DNA from: Streptomyces lincolnensis
GTDB lineage: Bacteria > Actinomycetota > Actinomycetes > Streptomycetales > Streptomycetaceae
Direction of reading: 5' to 3'
DNA length: 64,000 nt
Assembly (NCBI RefSeq): GCF_021173675.1
Contig: NZ_JAIHON010000012.1
Coordinates: 1-64,000, forward strand
The position numbers and the translations under genes were made by a program. Within the stretch, counting starts at the first letter, position 1, and each line of letters starts with the position of its first letter. Below, one piece after another: positions 7,023 through 15,165 of the stretch. The notes under the pieces are model-generated. The model saw only the letters and a program-made list of their open reading frames with translations. It made no database searches and was not told the DNA's origin.

Positions 7023-8513
7023 ATGACGACCATGACCTCCAGGTTCCCTCATCTGAGGCAGGACTTCCTCGCCTCCATCGTCGTCTTCCTGGTCGCCGTA
7101 CCGCTGTGCGTCGGCGTGGCGGTCGCCTCCGGCGTCCCCGCCGAGCTGGGTCTGATCACCGGCATCGTGGGCGGCCTCGTCACCGGGCTCATGCGCGGCA
7201 GCAGCCTCCAGGTCTCCGGACCGGCCGCCGGCCTCACCGTGCTGGTCTTCGAGGCCGTCAGCGAGTTCGGGGTGGGCACGCTCGGTGTGATCGTGCTGAT
7301 GGCCGGTCTGCTCCAGCTCGCCATGGGCTTCTTCAGGATCGGCCGCTGGTTCCGGGCGATATCCGTCTCCGTCGTCGAGGGCATGCTCTTCGGCATCGGT
7401 CTGGTGATCATCGCCGGCCAGATCTACGCGGCGGCGGGCCTGAAGGCCCCGGAGTCCGGCCTCGGCAAGATCACGGGGCTGCCGGGGGCGTTCTCCGACG
7501 CGCTCGGCAGCACCGAGGCCCTGGCCTCCCTCGCGATCGGCGCGGGCACCATCGCCGTCATCGTGCTGTGGAAGAAGATGCCGAAGGCCGTGCAGTCCGT
7601 CCCCGGCGCCCTCGCCGCGGTCGTCCTGGCCACCCTCGCCGGCCTCGTCTTCAGCCTCCCGGTCGCCACCGTGGAGGTGGAGGGCCTGCTCGGCGTCATC
7701 CAGCCGCCCGACACCGGTGCCCTCGGCGAACTGGCCAGCCCTGCCATCTGGGGCACGATCATCGCGTTCGCGCTGATCGCCTCCGCCGAGAGCCTGTTCA
7801 GCGCGGCGGCCGTGGACCGGCTGCACGACGGTCCGCGCACCGACTACGACAAGGAGATGATCGCCCAGGGCGTCGGCAACACCGTCTGCGGCGCCCTCGG
7901 CGCGCTGCCGATGACCGCGGTGATCGTGCGCAGCTCCGCCAACGTCAACGCGGGCGCGAAGACCAAGGCCTCGCGGGTGCTGCACGGTGTGTGGCTGCTG
8001 CTGTTCGCCGCCGCGATGCCGTGGGCCCTGGCCCTGATCCCGATCCCCGCGCTGGCCGGCATCCTCGTGCACGCGGGCTGGAAGCTGATCCCGTTCCAGC
8101 AGATCGCGACGCTGTGGCGGGGCCACCGCGGCGAGGCGCTGATCCTCATGGTCACCGCCGTCTCGATCGTCGTGGTGAACATGTTCGAGGGCGTGCTCAT
8201 CGGTCTGGCCCTGTCCGTCGTCAAGACGGCGTGGGAGGCCTCGCACCTCAAGATGGAGGTCGTCGACAAGGGCGCCGGCCCCATCCAGGCGCACCTGTCG
8301 GGCAACGCGACCTTCCTCAGGCTGCCGAAGATCCTCGACAGCCTGGAGGCCCTGCCCCAGGACCGCCCGGTCGAGCTGGACCTGTCCGGGCTGCACCACC
8401 TGGACCACGCCTGCCGTACGGCGCTGGAGAACTGGGCCGAACGGCACAGCGCGGTCGGCACCGAACCGGTGCGGGTCACCGAGCCCGAGCCGGTGAAGGT
8501 CACCGCTCCGTAA
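7023..8513 (+). CDS. SulP family anion transporter with STAS domain
   Basis: A 496-residue membrane protein. The N-terminal 385 residues contain about 10-14 hydrophobic helices with the SulP core (LRQDFLASIVVFLVAVPL; GLVTGLMRGSSLQVSGPAAGLT). The last 100 residues form a STAS domain (VELDLSGLHHLDHACRTAL). SulP proteins move bicarbonate, sulfate or other anions; the adjoining carbonic anhydrase favours bicarbonate. The ATG at 7023 lies 6 bases past the previous stop; a second ATG two codons on is an alternative. A 19-bp hairpin terminator follows. Confidence 0.92.
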   Translation: MTTMTSRFPHLRQDFLASIVVFLVAVPLCVGVAVASGVPAELGLITGIVGGLVTGLMRGSSLQVSGPAAGLTVLVFEAVSEFGVGTLGVIVLMAGLLQLAMGFFRIGRWFRAISVSVVEGMLFGIGLVIIAGQIYAAAGLKAPESGLGKITGLPGAFSDALGSTEALASLAIGAGTIAVIVLWKKMPKAVQSVPGALAAVVLATLAGLVFSLPVATVEVEGLLGVIQPPDTGALGELASPAIWGTIIAFALIASAESLFSAAAVDRLHDGPRTDYDKEMIAQGVGNTVCGALGALPMTAVIVRSSANVNAGAKTKASRVLHGVWLLLFAAAMPWALALIPIPALAGILVHAGWKLIPFQQIATLWRGHRGEALILMVTAVSIVVVNMFEGVLIGLALSVVKTAWEASHLKMEVVDKGAGPIQAHLSGNATFLRLPKILDSLEALPQDRPVELDLSGLHHLDHACRTALENWAERHSAVGTEPVRVTEPEPVKVTAP

Positions 8514-8531
8514 GCACACCGGGAGTACGCA

Positions 8532-8579
8532 CCGGATGCCCGGTCCGGGGTCGATCGTGGCCCCGGACCGGGCATCCGG
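8532..8579 (+). terminator. Strong hairpin after the carbonic anhydrase-SulP operon
   Basis: A perfect 19-bp stem (8532-8550 with 8561-8579, arms CCGGATGCCCGGTCCGGGG and complement) encloses a 10-base loop, 18 bases after the SulP stop. It lacks a clear T-run, as is common in Streptomyces. It should separate the transporter operon from the SPFH gene. Confidence 0.8.
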
Positions 8580-8628
8580 CATATCGTGGCAGAAGCGGCG
8601 ACATCGGACCTCTGAGCGGGAGGCCGGC

Positions 8629-9405
8629 ATGCTCCAGGAACTGTTGACGGCGGCCGCGGCGACCGGTTCCGCCGGGCTCGTCTACGTGGCCTCGGCGGCG
8701 CGGGTGGTCAAGCAGTACGAGCGCGGGGTGGTGTTCCGGCTCGGACGGCTCGCGGGTGAGGTGCGGCCCCCGGGCTTCACGATGGTGGTCCCGCTCGTGG
8801 ACCGGCTGCACAAGGTGAACATGCAGATCGTCACGATGCCGGTGCCGGCCCAGGAGGGCATCACCCGGGACAACGTGACCGTGCGCGTGGACGCGGTCGT
8901 CTACTTCAAGGTGGTCGACGCGGCGAACGCGCTGGTCCAGGTCGAGGACTACAAGTTCGCGGTCTCGCAGATGGCCCAGACCTCGCTGCGCTCGATCATC
9001 GGCAAGAGCGACCTGGACGATCTGCTCTCCGACCGCGAGAAGCTCAACCAGGGCCTGGAGCTGATGATCGACAGCCCGGCCGTCGGCTGGGGCGTGCAGA
9101 TCGACCGCGTCGAGATCAAGGACGTCTCGCTGCCGGACACGATGAAGCGCTCGATGGCCCGGCAGGCCGAGGCCGACCGCGAGCGGCGGGCCCGGATCAT
9201 CAACGCCGACGCCGAACTGCAGGCGTCGAAGAAGCTCGCCGAGGCCGCCAAGGAGATGTCCGAGCAGCCCGCCGCGCTCCAGCTGCGGTTGCTCCAGACG
9301 GTGGTGGCGGTCGCCGCCGAGAAGAACTCGACCCTCGTCCTGCCCTTCCCGGTGGAGCTGCTGCGGTTCCTGGAGAGGGCTCAGGAGCGGCCTTCGGGCA
9401 CGTGA
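8629..9405 (+). CDS. SPFH/band 7 (slipin-like) membrane protein
   Basis: A 258-residue protein with a short N-terminal hydrophobic segment followed directly by a band 7 domain (VKQYERGVVFRLGRLAG, PPGFTMVVPLVDRLHKVN, VRVDAVVYFKVVD). A helical, charged C-terminal region (ARQAEADRERRARIINADAE) is typical of stomatin/slipin oligomerisation. Such proteins scaffold membrane microdomains. No NfeD partner gene is adjacent, which is somewhat unusual for bacterial slipins. GGGAGG stands just before the ATG at 8629. Confidence 0.9.
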   Translation: MLQELLTAAAATGSAGLVYVASAARVVKQYERGVVFRLGRLAGEVRPPGFTMVVPLVDRLHKVNMQIVTMPVPAQEGITRDNVTVRVDAVVYFKVVDAANALVQVEDYKFAVSQMAQTSLRSIIGKSDLDDLLSDREKLNQGLELMIDSPAVGWGVQIDRVEIKDVSLPDTMKRSMARQAEADRERRARIINADAELQASKKLAEAAKEMSEQPAALQLRLLQTVVAVAAEKNSTLVLPFPVELLRFLERAQERPSGT

Positions 9406-9498
9406 CACGTTCTACGCGCGTGGTTCCCGAGGCTCCCCGCAGGTGATAGACACAGCGGCGTCACAAGGTTCCTGTCCGCCAGCAGGAAGGGCGTTGCC

Positions 9499-10905
9499 AT
9501 GTCCGAATCCACCGCCGCGACAACCACCACGACACCTACCGCCGCGACACGCCGTCAGGTCCTCGCGCGCACCGGGGCGCTGGGCGCCTCGATCGCCTTC
9601 GCCGGAAGTCTCCCCGAGCTCTTCGCGGGCACCGCCGCCGCGCAGCAACTGGGCCACAGCGACTACGGCCCGCTGATCCCCGATCCCAAGGGCCTGCTCG
9701 ACCTGCCCAAGGGTTTCCGCTACCAGGTCCTCTCCCGCGAGGGCGACCCCTTGCGCTCCGGTGAGGGCAAGGTCCCCTCCAACCACGACGGCATGACGGC
9801 CCTGCCCGGCAGACACGGCCGCGTCCACCTGGTCCGCAACCACGAGAACCGCCACAACGGCCGGATTCCCGTCCCGACGGTCGAGGGCCTGACCTACGAC
9901 CCGGCGGGCAAGGGCGGTTGTACGGCCCTGACGCTGGACTCCCGCAACAAGGTGCTCTCGGAGCGGGTCGCGATCGCCGGTACGGCCGTCAACTGCGCGG
10001 GCGGGCCCACCCCTTGGGGCACCTGGCTGACCTGCGAGGAGACCGAGGACAAGGCCGGCACCAACGGTTACACCAAGGACCACGGCTTCATCTTCGAGGT
10101 CGACCCGGCCGACCCGCACCGCTCCGGCGCCGTACCGCTGACCGCGATGGGCCGCTTCCAGCACGAGGCGATCGCCGTCGACCCGAGGCGGGGCATCGTC
10201 TACGAGACCGAGGACGCCTTCGAGCGGCCCTTCGGCCTGTTCTACCGCTTCCTGCCGAAGAAGGCGCCGGGCGGCCCGGGTTCACTGCGCGCGGGCGGCC
10301 GGCTCCAGGCGATGCGGGTGCCCGGCGTACCGGACCTGTCCTCGATCCACGAGACCGGCGCCTGCTTCGACGGCGTCGAGTGGGTCGACGTACCGGATCC
10401 GCTGGCGGTCGAAACCCCCATCCGCTTCCAGGACTTCGGGCCGAAGGGCATCACGCACGCACAGAAGCTGGAGGGCTGCTACTGGGGCGGCCGGAGCGTC
10501 TACTTCGTGTCGTCGTTCGCGCGCAGCGCGGAGGGCTCGGCGGCGGACCACTTCGGGCAGATCTGGCGCTACGACCCCTCCTCGCGCCGGCTGACCCTCG
10601 TGATCGTCTTCGGCCCCGACACGGACATCCAGCTCCCCGGCGAGTCCCCGGACAACATCTGCCTCGCCCCCAGCGGCGGCCTGATGGTCTGCGAGGACGG
10701 CAGCGGTATCCAGCACGTCTACGGCGTCACCCGCCGGGGCCAAGTGTACGCGATGGCGCGCAACGCCCAGAACATCGGTACCCCCGAGGAGCCGGAGTAC
10801 GGCGAGTTCGCGGGCGTCGCCTTCTCGCCGGACGGGGAGACGATGTACGTCAACTGCTACACACCGGGGACGACGTTCGCGGTGACGGGCCCCTGGCGCA
10901 GGTAG
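9499..10905 (+). CDS. PhoX-like (DUF839) phosphatase, Tat-exported
   Basis: A 468-residue secreted protein. A twin-arginine signal (TRRQVLARTGALGAS) precedes a likely cleavage after TAAAQ. The body matches the PhoX/DUF839 beta-propeller family: GFRYQVLSREGD, NHDGM, VRNHEN, TPWGTWLTCEET, RFQHEAI and MVCEDGSG. PhoX enzymes are calcium/iron-dependent alkaline phosphatases that release phosphate from organic esters. The next gene, 26 bases on, is a polyphosphate kinase, fitting a phosphate role. I could not find a convincing PHO-box direct repeat upstream. Confidence 0.88.
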   Translation: MSESTAATTTTTPTAATRRQVLARTGALGASIAFAGSLPELFAGTAAAQQLGHSDYGPLIPDPKGLLDLPKGFRYQVLSREGDPLRSGEGKVPSNHDGMTALPGRHGRVHLVRNHENRHNGRIPVPTVEGLTYDPAGKGGCTALTLDSRNKVLSERVAIAGTAVNCAGGPTPWGTWLTCEETEDKAGTNGYTKDHGFIFEVDPADPHRSGAVPLTAMGRFQHEAIAVDPRRGIVYETEDAFERPFGLFYRFLPKKAPGGPGSLRAGGRLQAMRVPGVPDLSSIHETGACFDGVEWVDVPDPLAVETPIRFQDFGPKGITHAQKLEGCYWGGRSVYFVSSFARSAEGSAADHFGQIWRYDPSSRRLTLVIVFGPDTDIQLPGESPDNICLAPSGGLMVCEDGSGIQHVYGVTRRGQVYAMARNAQNIGTPEEPEYGEFAGVAFSPDGETMYVNCYTPGTTFAVTGPWRR

Positions 10906-10931
10906 CCGACGGACGAGAGAGGTGGTCCCCC

Positions 10932-11813
10932 GTGGCCGAGCCGCACAGGACAGGCAGGGCGGGCAAGGGCACGAAGGCCGGGCTGCGTGAGCTGCTGCGC
11001 GTGCCCGGCGGCGCGCCCGTCGACCTGACCGCGTACGACACACGAGCGGTCCGCGGCGGCCCCCGGGACAAGACCGCGGGCCTCGCCGCCACCTCGGACC
11101 TCGGGGACCACCTCGCCGACCTCCAGGAACGCCTGTTCGCGGCGAGCACGGCGGGCGACCGGCGCCGGGTGCTGCTGGTGCTCCAGGGCATGGACACCAG
11201 CGGCAAGGGCGGCACGATCAAACACGTCATCGGCTACTGCAACCCGTCCGGCTGCCGCGTCCGGGCGTTCAAGGCCCCCACCCCCGAGGAGCGCAAGCGC
11301 CACTTCCTGTGGCGCATCGAGAAGGCCCTCCCCGAGCCCGGCGAACTCGGCATCTTCGACCGCTCCCACTACGAGGACGTCCTGATCGCCCGCGTCCGCG
11401 AGCTCGCCCCGCGCGAGGAGATCGAGCGCCGCTACGACGAGATCAACCGCTTCGAGCAGTCCCTCGCCGACGACGGCACGACCGTGATCAAGTGCTTTCT
11501 GCACATCTCCTACGAGGAGCAGCGGCGCCGCCTGCTCAAGCGCCTGGACCGGCCGGACAAGCACTGGAAGTTCGCCCCGTCCGACATCGACGACCGGGCG
11601 CTGTGGCCCGCGTTCCAGGAGGCGTACGCGATCGCCCTGGAGCGGTGCTCGACCCCGCACGCCCCCTGGTACGTGATCCCGGGCGACCGCAAGTGGTACC
11701 GGAACTGGGCCGTGGGCCGACTGCTCCTGGAGCATCTGGAGGCGCTGGACCCGCGCTACCCGAAGCCGGACTTCGACGTGGCCGAGTGCCGGGAGCGGCT
11801 GCTCGCGCGGTGA
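10932..11813 (+). CDS. ppk2: Polyphosphate kinase 2 family protein
   Basis: A 293-residue P-loop kinase of the PPK2 family, which transfers phosphate between polyphosphate and nucleotides. Walker A is GMDTSGKGG (residues 86-94). The lid/Walker B region is IFDRSHYEDVLIARV, followed by RRLLKRLDRPDKHWKF and WYVIPGDRKWYRNW, all family signatures. Single-domain length is usual for class I or II enzymes; nucleotide preference cannot be read from sequence by eye. GTG 10932 follows GAGAGGTGG. It is likely co-transcribed with the PhoX-like gene. Confidence 0.92.
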   Translation: MAEPHRTGRAGKGTKAGLRELLRVPGGAPVDLTAYDTRAVRGGPRDKTAGLAATSDLGDHLADLQERLFAASTAGDRRRVLLVLQGMDTSGKGGTIKHVIGYCNPSGCRVRAFKAPTPEERKRHFLWRIEKALPEPGELGIFDRSHYEDVLIARVRELAPREEIERRYDEINRFEQSLADDGTTVIKCFLHISYEEQRRRLLKRLDRPDKHWKFAPSDIDDRALWPAFQEAYAIALERCSTPHAPWYVIPGDRKWYRNWAVGRLLLEHLEALDPRYPKPDFDVAECRERLLAR

Positions 11814-11850
11814 GCCCGATGAACCTCCCGGGACGGGGTACCCGGCCGAC

Positions 11851-13368
11851 ATGACCGAGAACTCGCACGTCAGCGGCTCGTACTGGCTCCAGACGGCACC
11901 CGGGCCCGACCGTCCGGCGCTCGCGGAGGACCTGGACGTCGACGTGGCCGTGATCGGTGCCGGGGTCGCCGGGCTGAGCACGGCGTGGGAGCTGGCGCGG
12001 GCCGGGCGGACCGTGGCGCTGCTGGAGGCCGGCCGGGTCGCGGCCGGCGTCACCGGGCACACCACCGCGAAGCTCACCGCGCTGCACACCCTGATCTACG
12101 ACAAACTGCGGCACACCCGCGGCCCGGAGGGCGCCCGGCTGTACGCGCGCTCGCAGAGCGAGGCGATCGAGCGCGCCGCGGAGATCGCGGACGAGCTGGG
12201 CGTCGACTGCGACTGGGAGCGCCGCAGCGCGTACACGTACGCGTGTGACGCGGGCCGGATCGACGAACTGCGGGCCGAGGCCGAGGCGGCCCGCGAGGCG
12301 GGGCTGCCGGCGTCCTTCGTGACCGAGACCGGGCTGCCGTTCCCGGTGGCGGGCGCGGTGAAGGTCACCGGTCAGGCGCAGTTCCACCCGCGCAAATACC
12401 TCCTCGCGCTCGCCGAGGACCTGGTGGTGCGGGGCGCCCACGTCCACGAGCACACCACGGTCATCGGTCTGGAGGAGGGCGAGCCGTGCCGGCTGACCAC
12501 CGACACCGGGGCGCGGGTGAGCGCCCGGGACGTCGTGGTCGCCACGCACTACCCGGTCTTCGACCGCGCCCTGCTCTTCACCCGGCTCTCCCCGCGCCGC
12601 GAGCTGGTCGTCGCCGGGACCATCGACGCCGAGCGGGACCCGGACGGCATGTTCATCACGCCGGACGAGGGCACCCGCTCGGTCCGCACCGCCCCGGCCG
12701 AGGACGGACGGCGCCTGCTCGTCGTCACCGGGGAGCACTTCACGCCCGGTACCGGCGACACCCGGGCCCGCTTCCAGCACCTGGCCGACTGGGCCGCCGA
12801 GCACTTCCCCGACGTCACGCTCACGCACTCCTGGGCCACCCAGGACAACGACCCGACGGACACCGTCCCGCTGGTCGGCCCCCTGCACCCGGGCGCCCGC
12901 CACACGTACGTGGCCACCGGCTTCGGCGGCTGGGGCCTGAGCGGCGGCATGATGGCGGGCCGGCTGCTGACCGCGCAGATCACCGGCGAGGAGTGCGCCT
13001 GGAGCGGGCTGTACGACCCGCGCAGGCTGCGCTCCACGGTGCGCGAGGCGCCCGCCTTCCTCAAGCACCAGGCCCAGGTGGCCCGCCACTTCGTGGGCGA
13101 CCGGCTGCGGCCCGGCGGGCCCGTCGAGGGCATCGAGCGTGGTGAGGGCGCGGTGGTCCGCGTGGACGGCGAACGGCTCGCGGTCCACCGCGACGAGGCC
13201 GGCCACCTCCACGCCCTCTCCCCCCGCTGCACCCACCTGGGCTGCCTCGTCGCCTTCAACGCCGCCGAACGCGCCTGGGAGTGCCCCTGCCACGGCTCCC
13301 GCTTCGACACCGACGGCAAGGTGGTCCAGGGCCCGGCGACGAGGCCGCTGGAGCAGCGGGACATCTGA
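11851..13368 (+). CDS. FAD-dependent oxidoreductase fused to a C-terminal Rieske domain
   Basis: A 505-residue two-domain protein. Residues 29-400 form a DAO-type FAD enzyme (dinucleotide-binding VAVIGAGVAGLSTAWELA, FAD-contact GHTTAKLTALHTL, and the C-terminal ATGFGGWGLSGGMMAG). The last 60 residues are a Rieske [2Fe-2S] domain with C460-x-H462 and C478-x-x-H481 as cluster ligands, plus C465 and C480, which usually form a disulfide. The fusion suggests electron transfer between flavin and cluster. Substrate unknown. The start lies 37 bases after the PPK2 stop and the upstream site is weak, so the N-terminus is less certain. Confidence 0.9.
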   Translation: MTENSHVSGSYWLQTAPGPDRPALAEDLDVDVAVIGAGVAGLSTAWELARAGRTVALLEAGRVAAGVTGHTTAKLTALHTLIYDKLRHTRGPEGARLYARSQSEAIERAAEIADELGVDCDWERRSAYTYACDAGRIDELRAEAEAAREAGLPASFVTETGLPFPVAGAVKVTGQAQFHPRKYLLALAEDLVVRGAHVHEHTTVIGLEEGEPCRLTTDTGARVSARDVVVATHYPVFDRALLFTRLSPRRELVVAGTIDAERDPDGMFITPDEGTRSVRTAPAEDGRRLLVVTGEHFTPGTGDTRARFQHLADWAAEHFPDVTLTHSWATQDNDPTDTVPLVGPLHPGARHTYVATGFGGWGLSGGMMAGRLLTAQITGEECAWSGLYDPRRLRSTVREAPAFLKHQAQVARHFVGDRLRPGGPVEGIERGEGAVVRVDGERLAVHRDEAGHLHALSPRCTHLGCLVAFNAAERAWECPCHGSRFDTDGKVVQGPATRPLEQRDI

Positions 13369-13406
13369 CCGGGTGACCTCCCGGTCGCGCCTGCCACCAC
13401 GGAGGG

Positions 13407-13436
13407 ATGATCATCCTACGTTCGTACGGTGATCAT
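13407..13436. promoter_or_regulatory. 30-bp imperfect palindrome over promoter and start codon
   Basis: The segment begins ATGATCATCCTACG and ends CGTACGGTGATCAT; 24 of 30 positions are symmetric. It contains a TAnnnT-type -10 element (TACGTT, 13417-13422) and the GTG start at 13429, six bases later. This arrangement resembles an operator that blocks a leaderless promoter. Confidence 0.45.
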
Positions 13437-14268
13437 TCGCGTACGACGTGCCACCCTCGCCTGTGTCCTGAGCGCCGCCGTCCTGACCGCGTGCGGCACC
13501 GTCCAGGAGCCCCCGGCCGCCCGCCCGGCCCCTTCGGCGCCCGCGCCCTCCCGTCCGCCCACACTCGCCCCGGGGCCCGCCGCGCTCACCCCCGTCTTCC
13601 GGCACGGCCCCCGCACCCCCGACAAGACCGTCGCGCTCACCTTCGACGCCGACATGACCGCCGGTCAGGGGCCGCGGGCGGCGGCGGGTGAGCGGTTCGA
13701 CAACCCGCGGCTGATCGCGACGCTGCGGGCGCTGGAGGTGCCGGCGACGGTGTTCATGACGGGCCGCTGGGCCGAGGAGTACCCGGTGCAGGCGCGCTCC
13801 ATCGGGCGTGATCCGCTCTTCGAGGTCGCCAACCACTCCTACAGCCACTACGCCTTCACCGCGGACTGCTACGGGCTGCCGACCGTCTCCGCCGACCGGA
13901 TGCGGGCGGACGTGGAGCGGGCGTACGCCGCCTTCCGGAAGGCCGGGGTGCCCGAGCCGATGCCGTACTTCCGTTTCCCGGGCGGGTGTTACGACCGGAA
14001 GGCCCTGAAGGCGCTGGCCCCGGCCGGGGTCACCGCCGTGCAGTGGGACGTGGTGGGCGGGGACGCCTTCGCGACGGACGCGGACGCGGTGGCCCGGCAG
14101 GTCCTTCAGGGGGTGCGGCCGGGGTCCGTGGTCGTGCTGCACTGCACCCGCAGCGCCGCCCCGGCGACCGAGCGGGCCGTGCGGACGGTCGTGCCGGAGC
14201 TGCGCGAGCGGGGCTACCGGTTCGTGAAGGTCTCCGAGCTGATCGGCGCCGCCGCCGGCCGACCGTGA
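13429..14268 (+). CDS. Polysaccharide deacetylase (CE4) lipoprotein
   Basis: A 279-residue secreted lipoprotein: basic N-terminus, hydrophobic core and lipobox LTAC with the lipidated C22, then a Pro/Ala-rich linker to about residue 50. The NodB domain follows, with the catalytic Asp pair in TFDADMT and zinc histidines in NHSYSH, then the arginine motif FRFPGG and the His in VVLHC. Family members remove acetyl groups from chitin, peptidoglycan or related glycans. No Shine-Dalgarno is visible at GTG 13429, so translation may be leaderless. Confidence 0.92.
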   Translation: MIIRVRRATLACVLSAAVLTACGTVQEPPAARPAPSAPAPSRPPTLAPGPAALTPVFRHGPRTPDKTVALTFDADMTAGQGPRAAAGERFDNPRLIATLRALEVPATVFMTGRWAEEYPVQARSIGRDPLFEVANHSYSHYAFTADCYGLPTVSADRMRADVERAYAAFRKAGVPEPMPYFRFPGGCYDRKALKALAPAGVTAVQWDVVGGDAFATDADAVARQVLQGVRPGSVVVLHCTRSAAPATERAVRTVVPELRERGYRFVKVSELIGAAAGRP

Positions 14269-14286
14269 GCGTCCTACGCTGGAGGA

Positions 14287-14466
14287 ATGAGCGAGGACTA
14301 CTGCACGATCCGCGACGCGGTGAAGCCGCCGACGGCGGAGGGGCCGCCGTATGCGGAGTGTGTGCTGTGCCGGGAGCCGACCGAGTACCCGGAGTCGTAC
14401 AAGGGGATCACGCTGTGCCCGGTGTGCGAGTGGCAGGAGGCGCAGCGCACGGCCTGCTCCGGCTGA
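14287..14466 (+). CDS. Small zinc-ribbon-like protein (59 aa)
   Basis: A short gene that is easily overlooked: ATG 14287 directly after GGAGGA, TGA 14464-14466. The product starts MSEDYCTIRDAV and contains two CxxC knuckles (CVLC and CPVC, 20-odd residues apart) typical of a structural zinc ribbon. It lies 18 bases after the deacetylase stop on the same strand and ends 27 bases before the convergent permease gene. I do not recognise a named family; the paired cysteines and good start support a real gene. Confidence 0.65.
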   Translation: MSEDYCTIRDAVKPPTAEGPPYAECVLCREPTEYPESYKGITLCPVCEWQEAQRTACSG

Positions 14467-14493
14467 CCGGCGGGCTCGGGGCGACCGGCGGGC

Positions 14494-15165
14494 TCACGGT
14501 GACCTGCGCGAGGTGAGTGCGCAGGCCGCCACGGTGGCGACGGCCGCGAGCAGGGCGGATCCGGCGAGCGGGAGCACGGGCAGGTCGACCGTGCCCGACC
14601 GCGACCCGGCGACCAGCCCGCTGACCGCCGCCTGCGCCGGGGAGCCCGAGACCACCAGCGAGAGCAGGGCCGCGAGCAGCAGCGCGGGGACCGCCCTGCC
14701 CGTCGTGCGCAGCACCGGCCAGGCGGTGAGAGCGCCGACGGCCGTCCCCAGCAGGGCGCAGGCCAGCGCGGCGAGCAGCCCGGCGGCCCCCGCCGGGAGC
14801 ACCGGCACCCGGGTCTGGTGGTCGGAACTCACCGGATCGCTGATCCAGGTCAGGACGACGGTCGCGACCGCGCCGAGGACGGCCGCACCGCCCAGCGCCA
14901 CCAGCAGCCGGGCGAGGTGCGCCCGCCCGGGCCCCACCGCCGCGGCCACGCAGTGCTGGGCCGCGGGCGGCTCGGCCGAGACGCAGATCCGCACCAGCCA
15001 GGCGGCGACGGGCAGCAGGGCGGCGGCCGCGTAGCCGAGCGAGTCGAGCACGGGCTGCCCGCCCTGTACGCCGACGCCCAGGAACACGGCGTACAGGATG
15101 AACGGCGGCAGCCAGCGCTGCGAGCGCAGGAGCAGGGCGGCCTGGTGGCGGAGGAGGGCGGTCAC
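14494..15165 (-). CDS. ABC transporter permease-like membrane protein
   Basis: A 223-residue integral membrane protein with about six hydrophobic helices (for example WLPPFILYAVFLGVGVQ and LLAALACALLGTAVGALTA). The GTG start overlaps the stop of the upstream ATPase gene by four bases (GTGA), so translation is coupled and the two proteins surely form one ABC exporter. Sequence similarity within such permeases is low and the substrate is not evident. It is convergent with the zinc-ribbon gene. Confidence 0.75.
   Translation of the reverse strand: MTALLRHQAALLLRSQRWLPPFILYAVFLGVGVQGGQPVLDSLGYAAAALLPVAAWLVRICVSAEPPAAQHCVAAAVGPGRAHLARLLVALGGAAVLGAVATVVLTWISDPVSSDHQTRVPVLPAGAAGLLAALACALLGTAVGALTAWPVLRTTGRAVPALLLAALLSLVVSGSPAQAAVSGLVAGSRSGTVDLPVLPLAGSALLAAVATVAACALTSRRSP

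Noticed and set aside
9420..9498. PHO box upstream of the PhoX-like gene
   Set aside because: GGTTCC-like stretches occur but not as the required 11-bp direct repeats.
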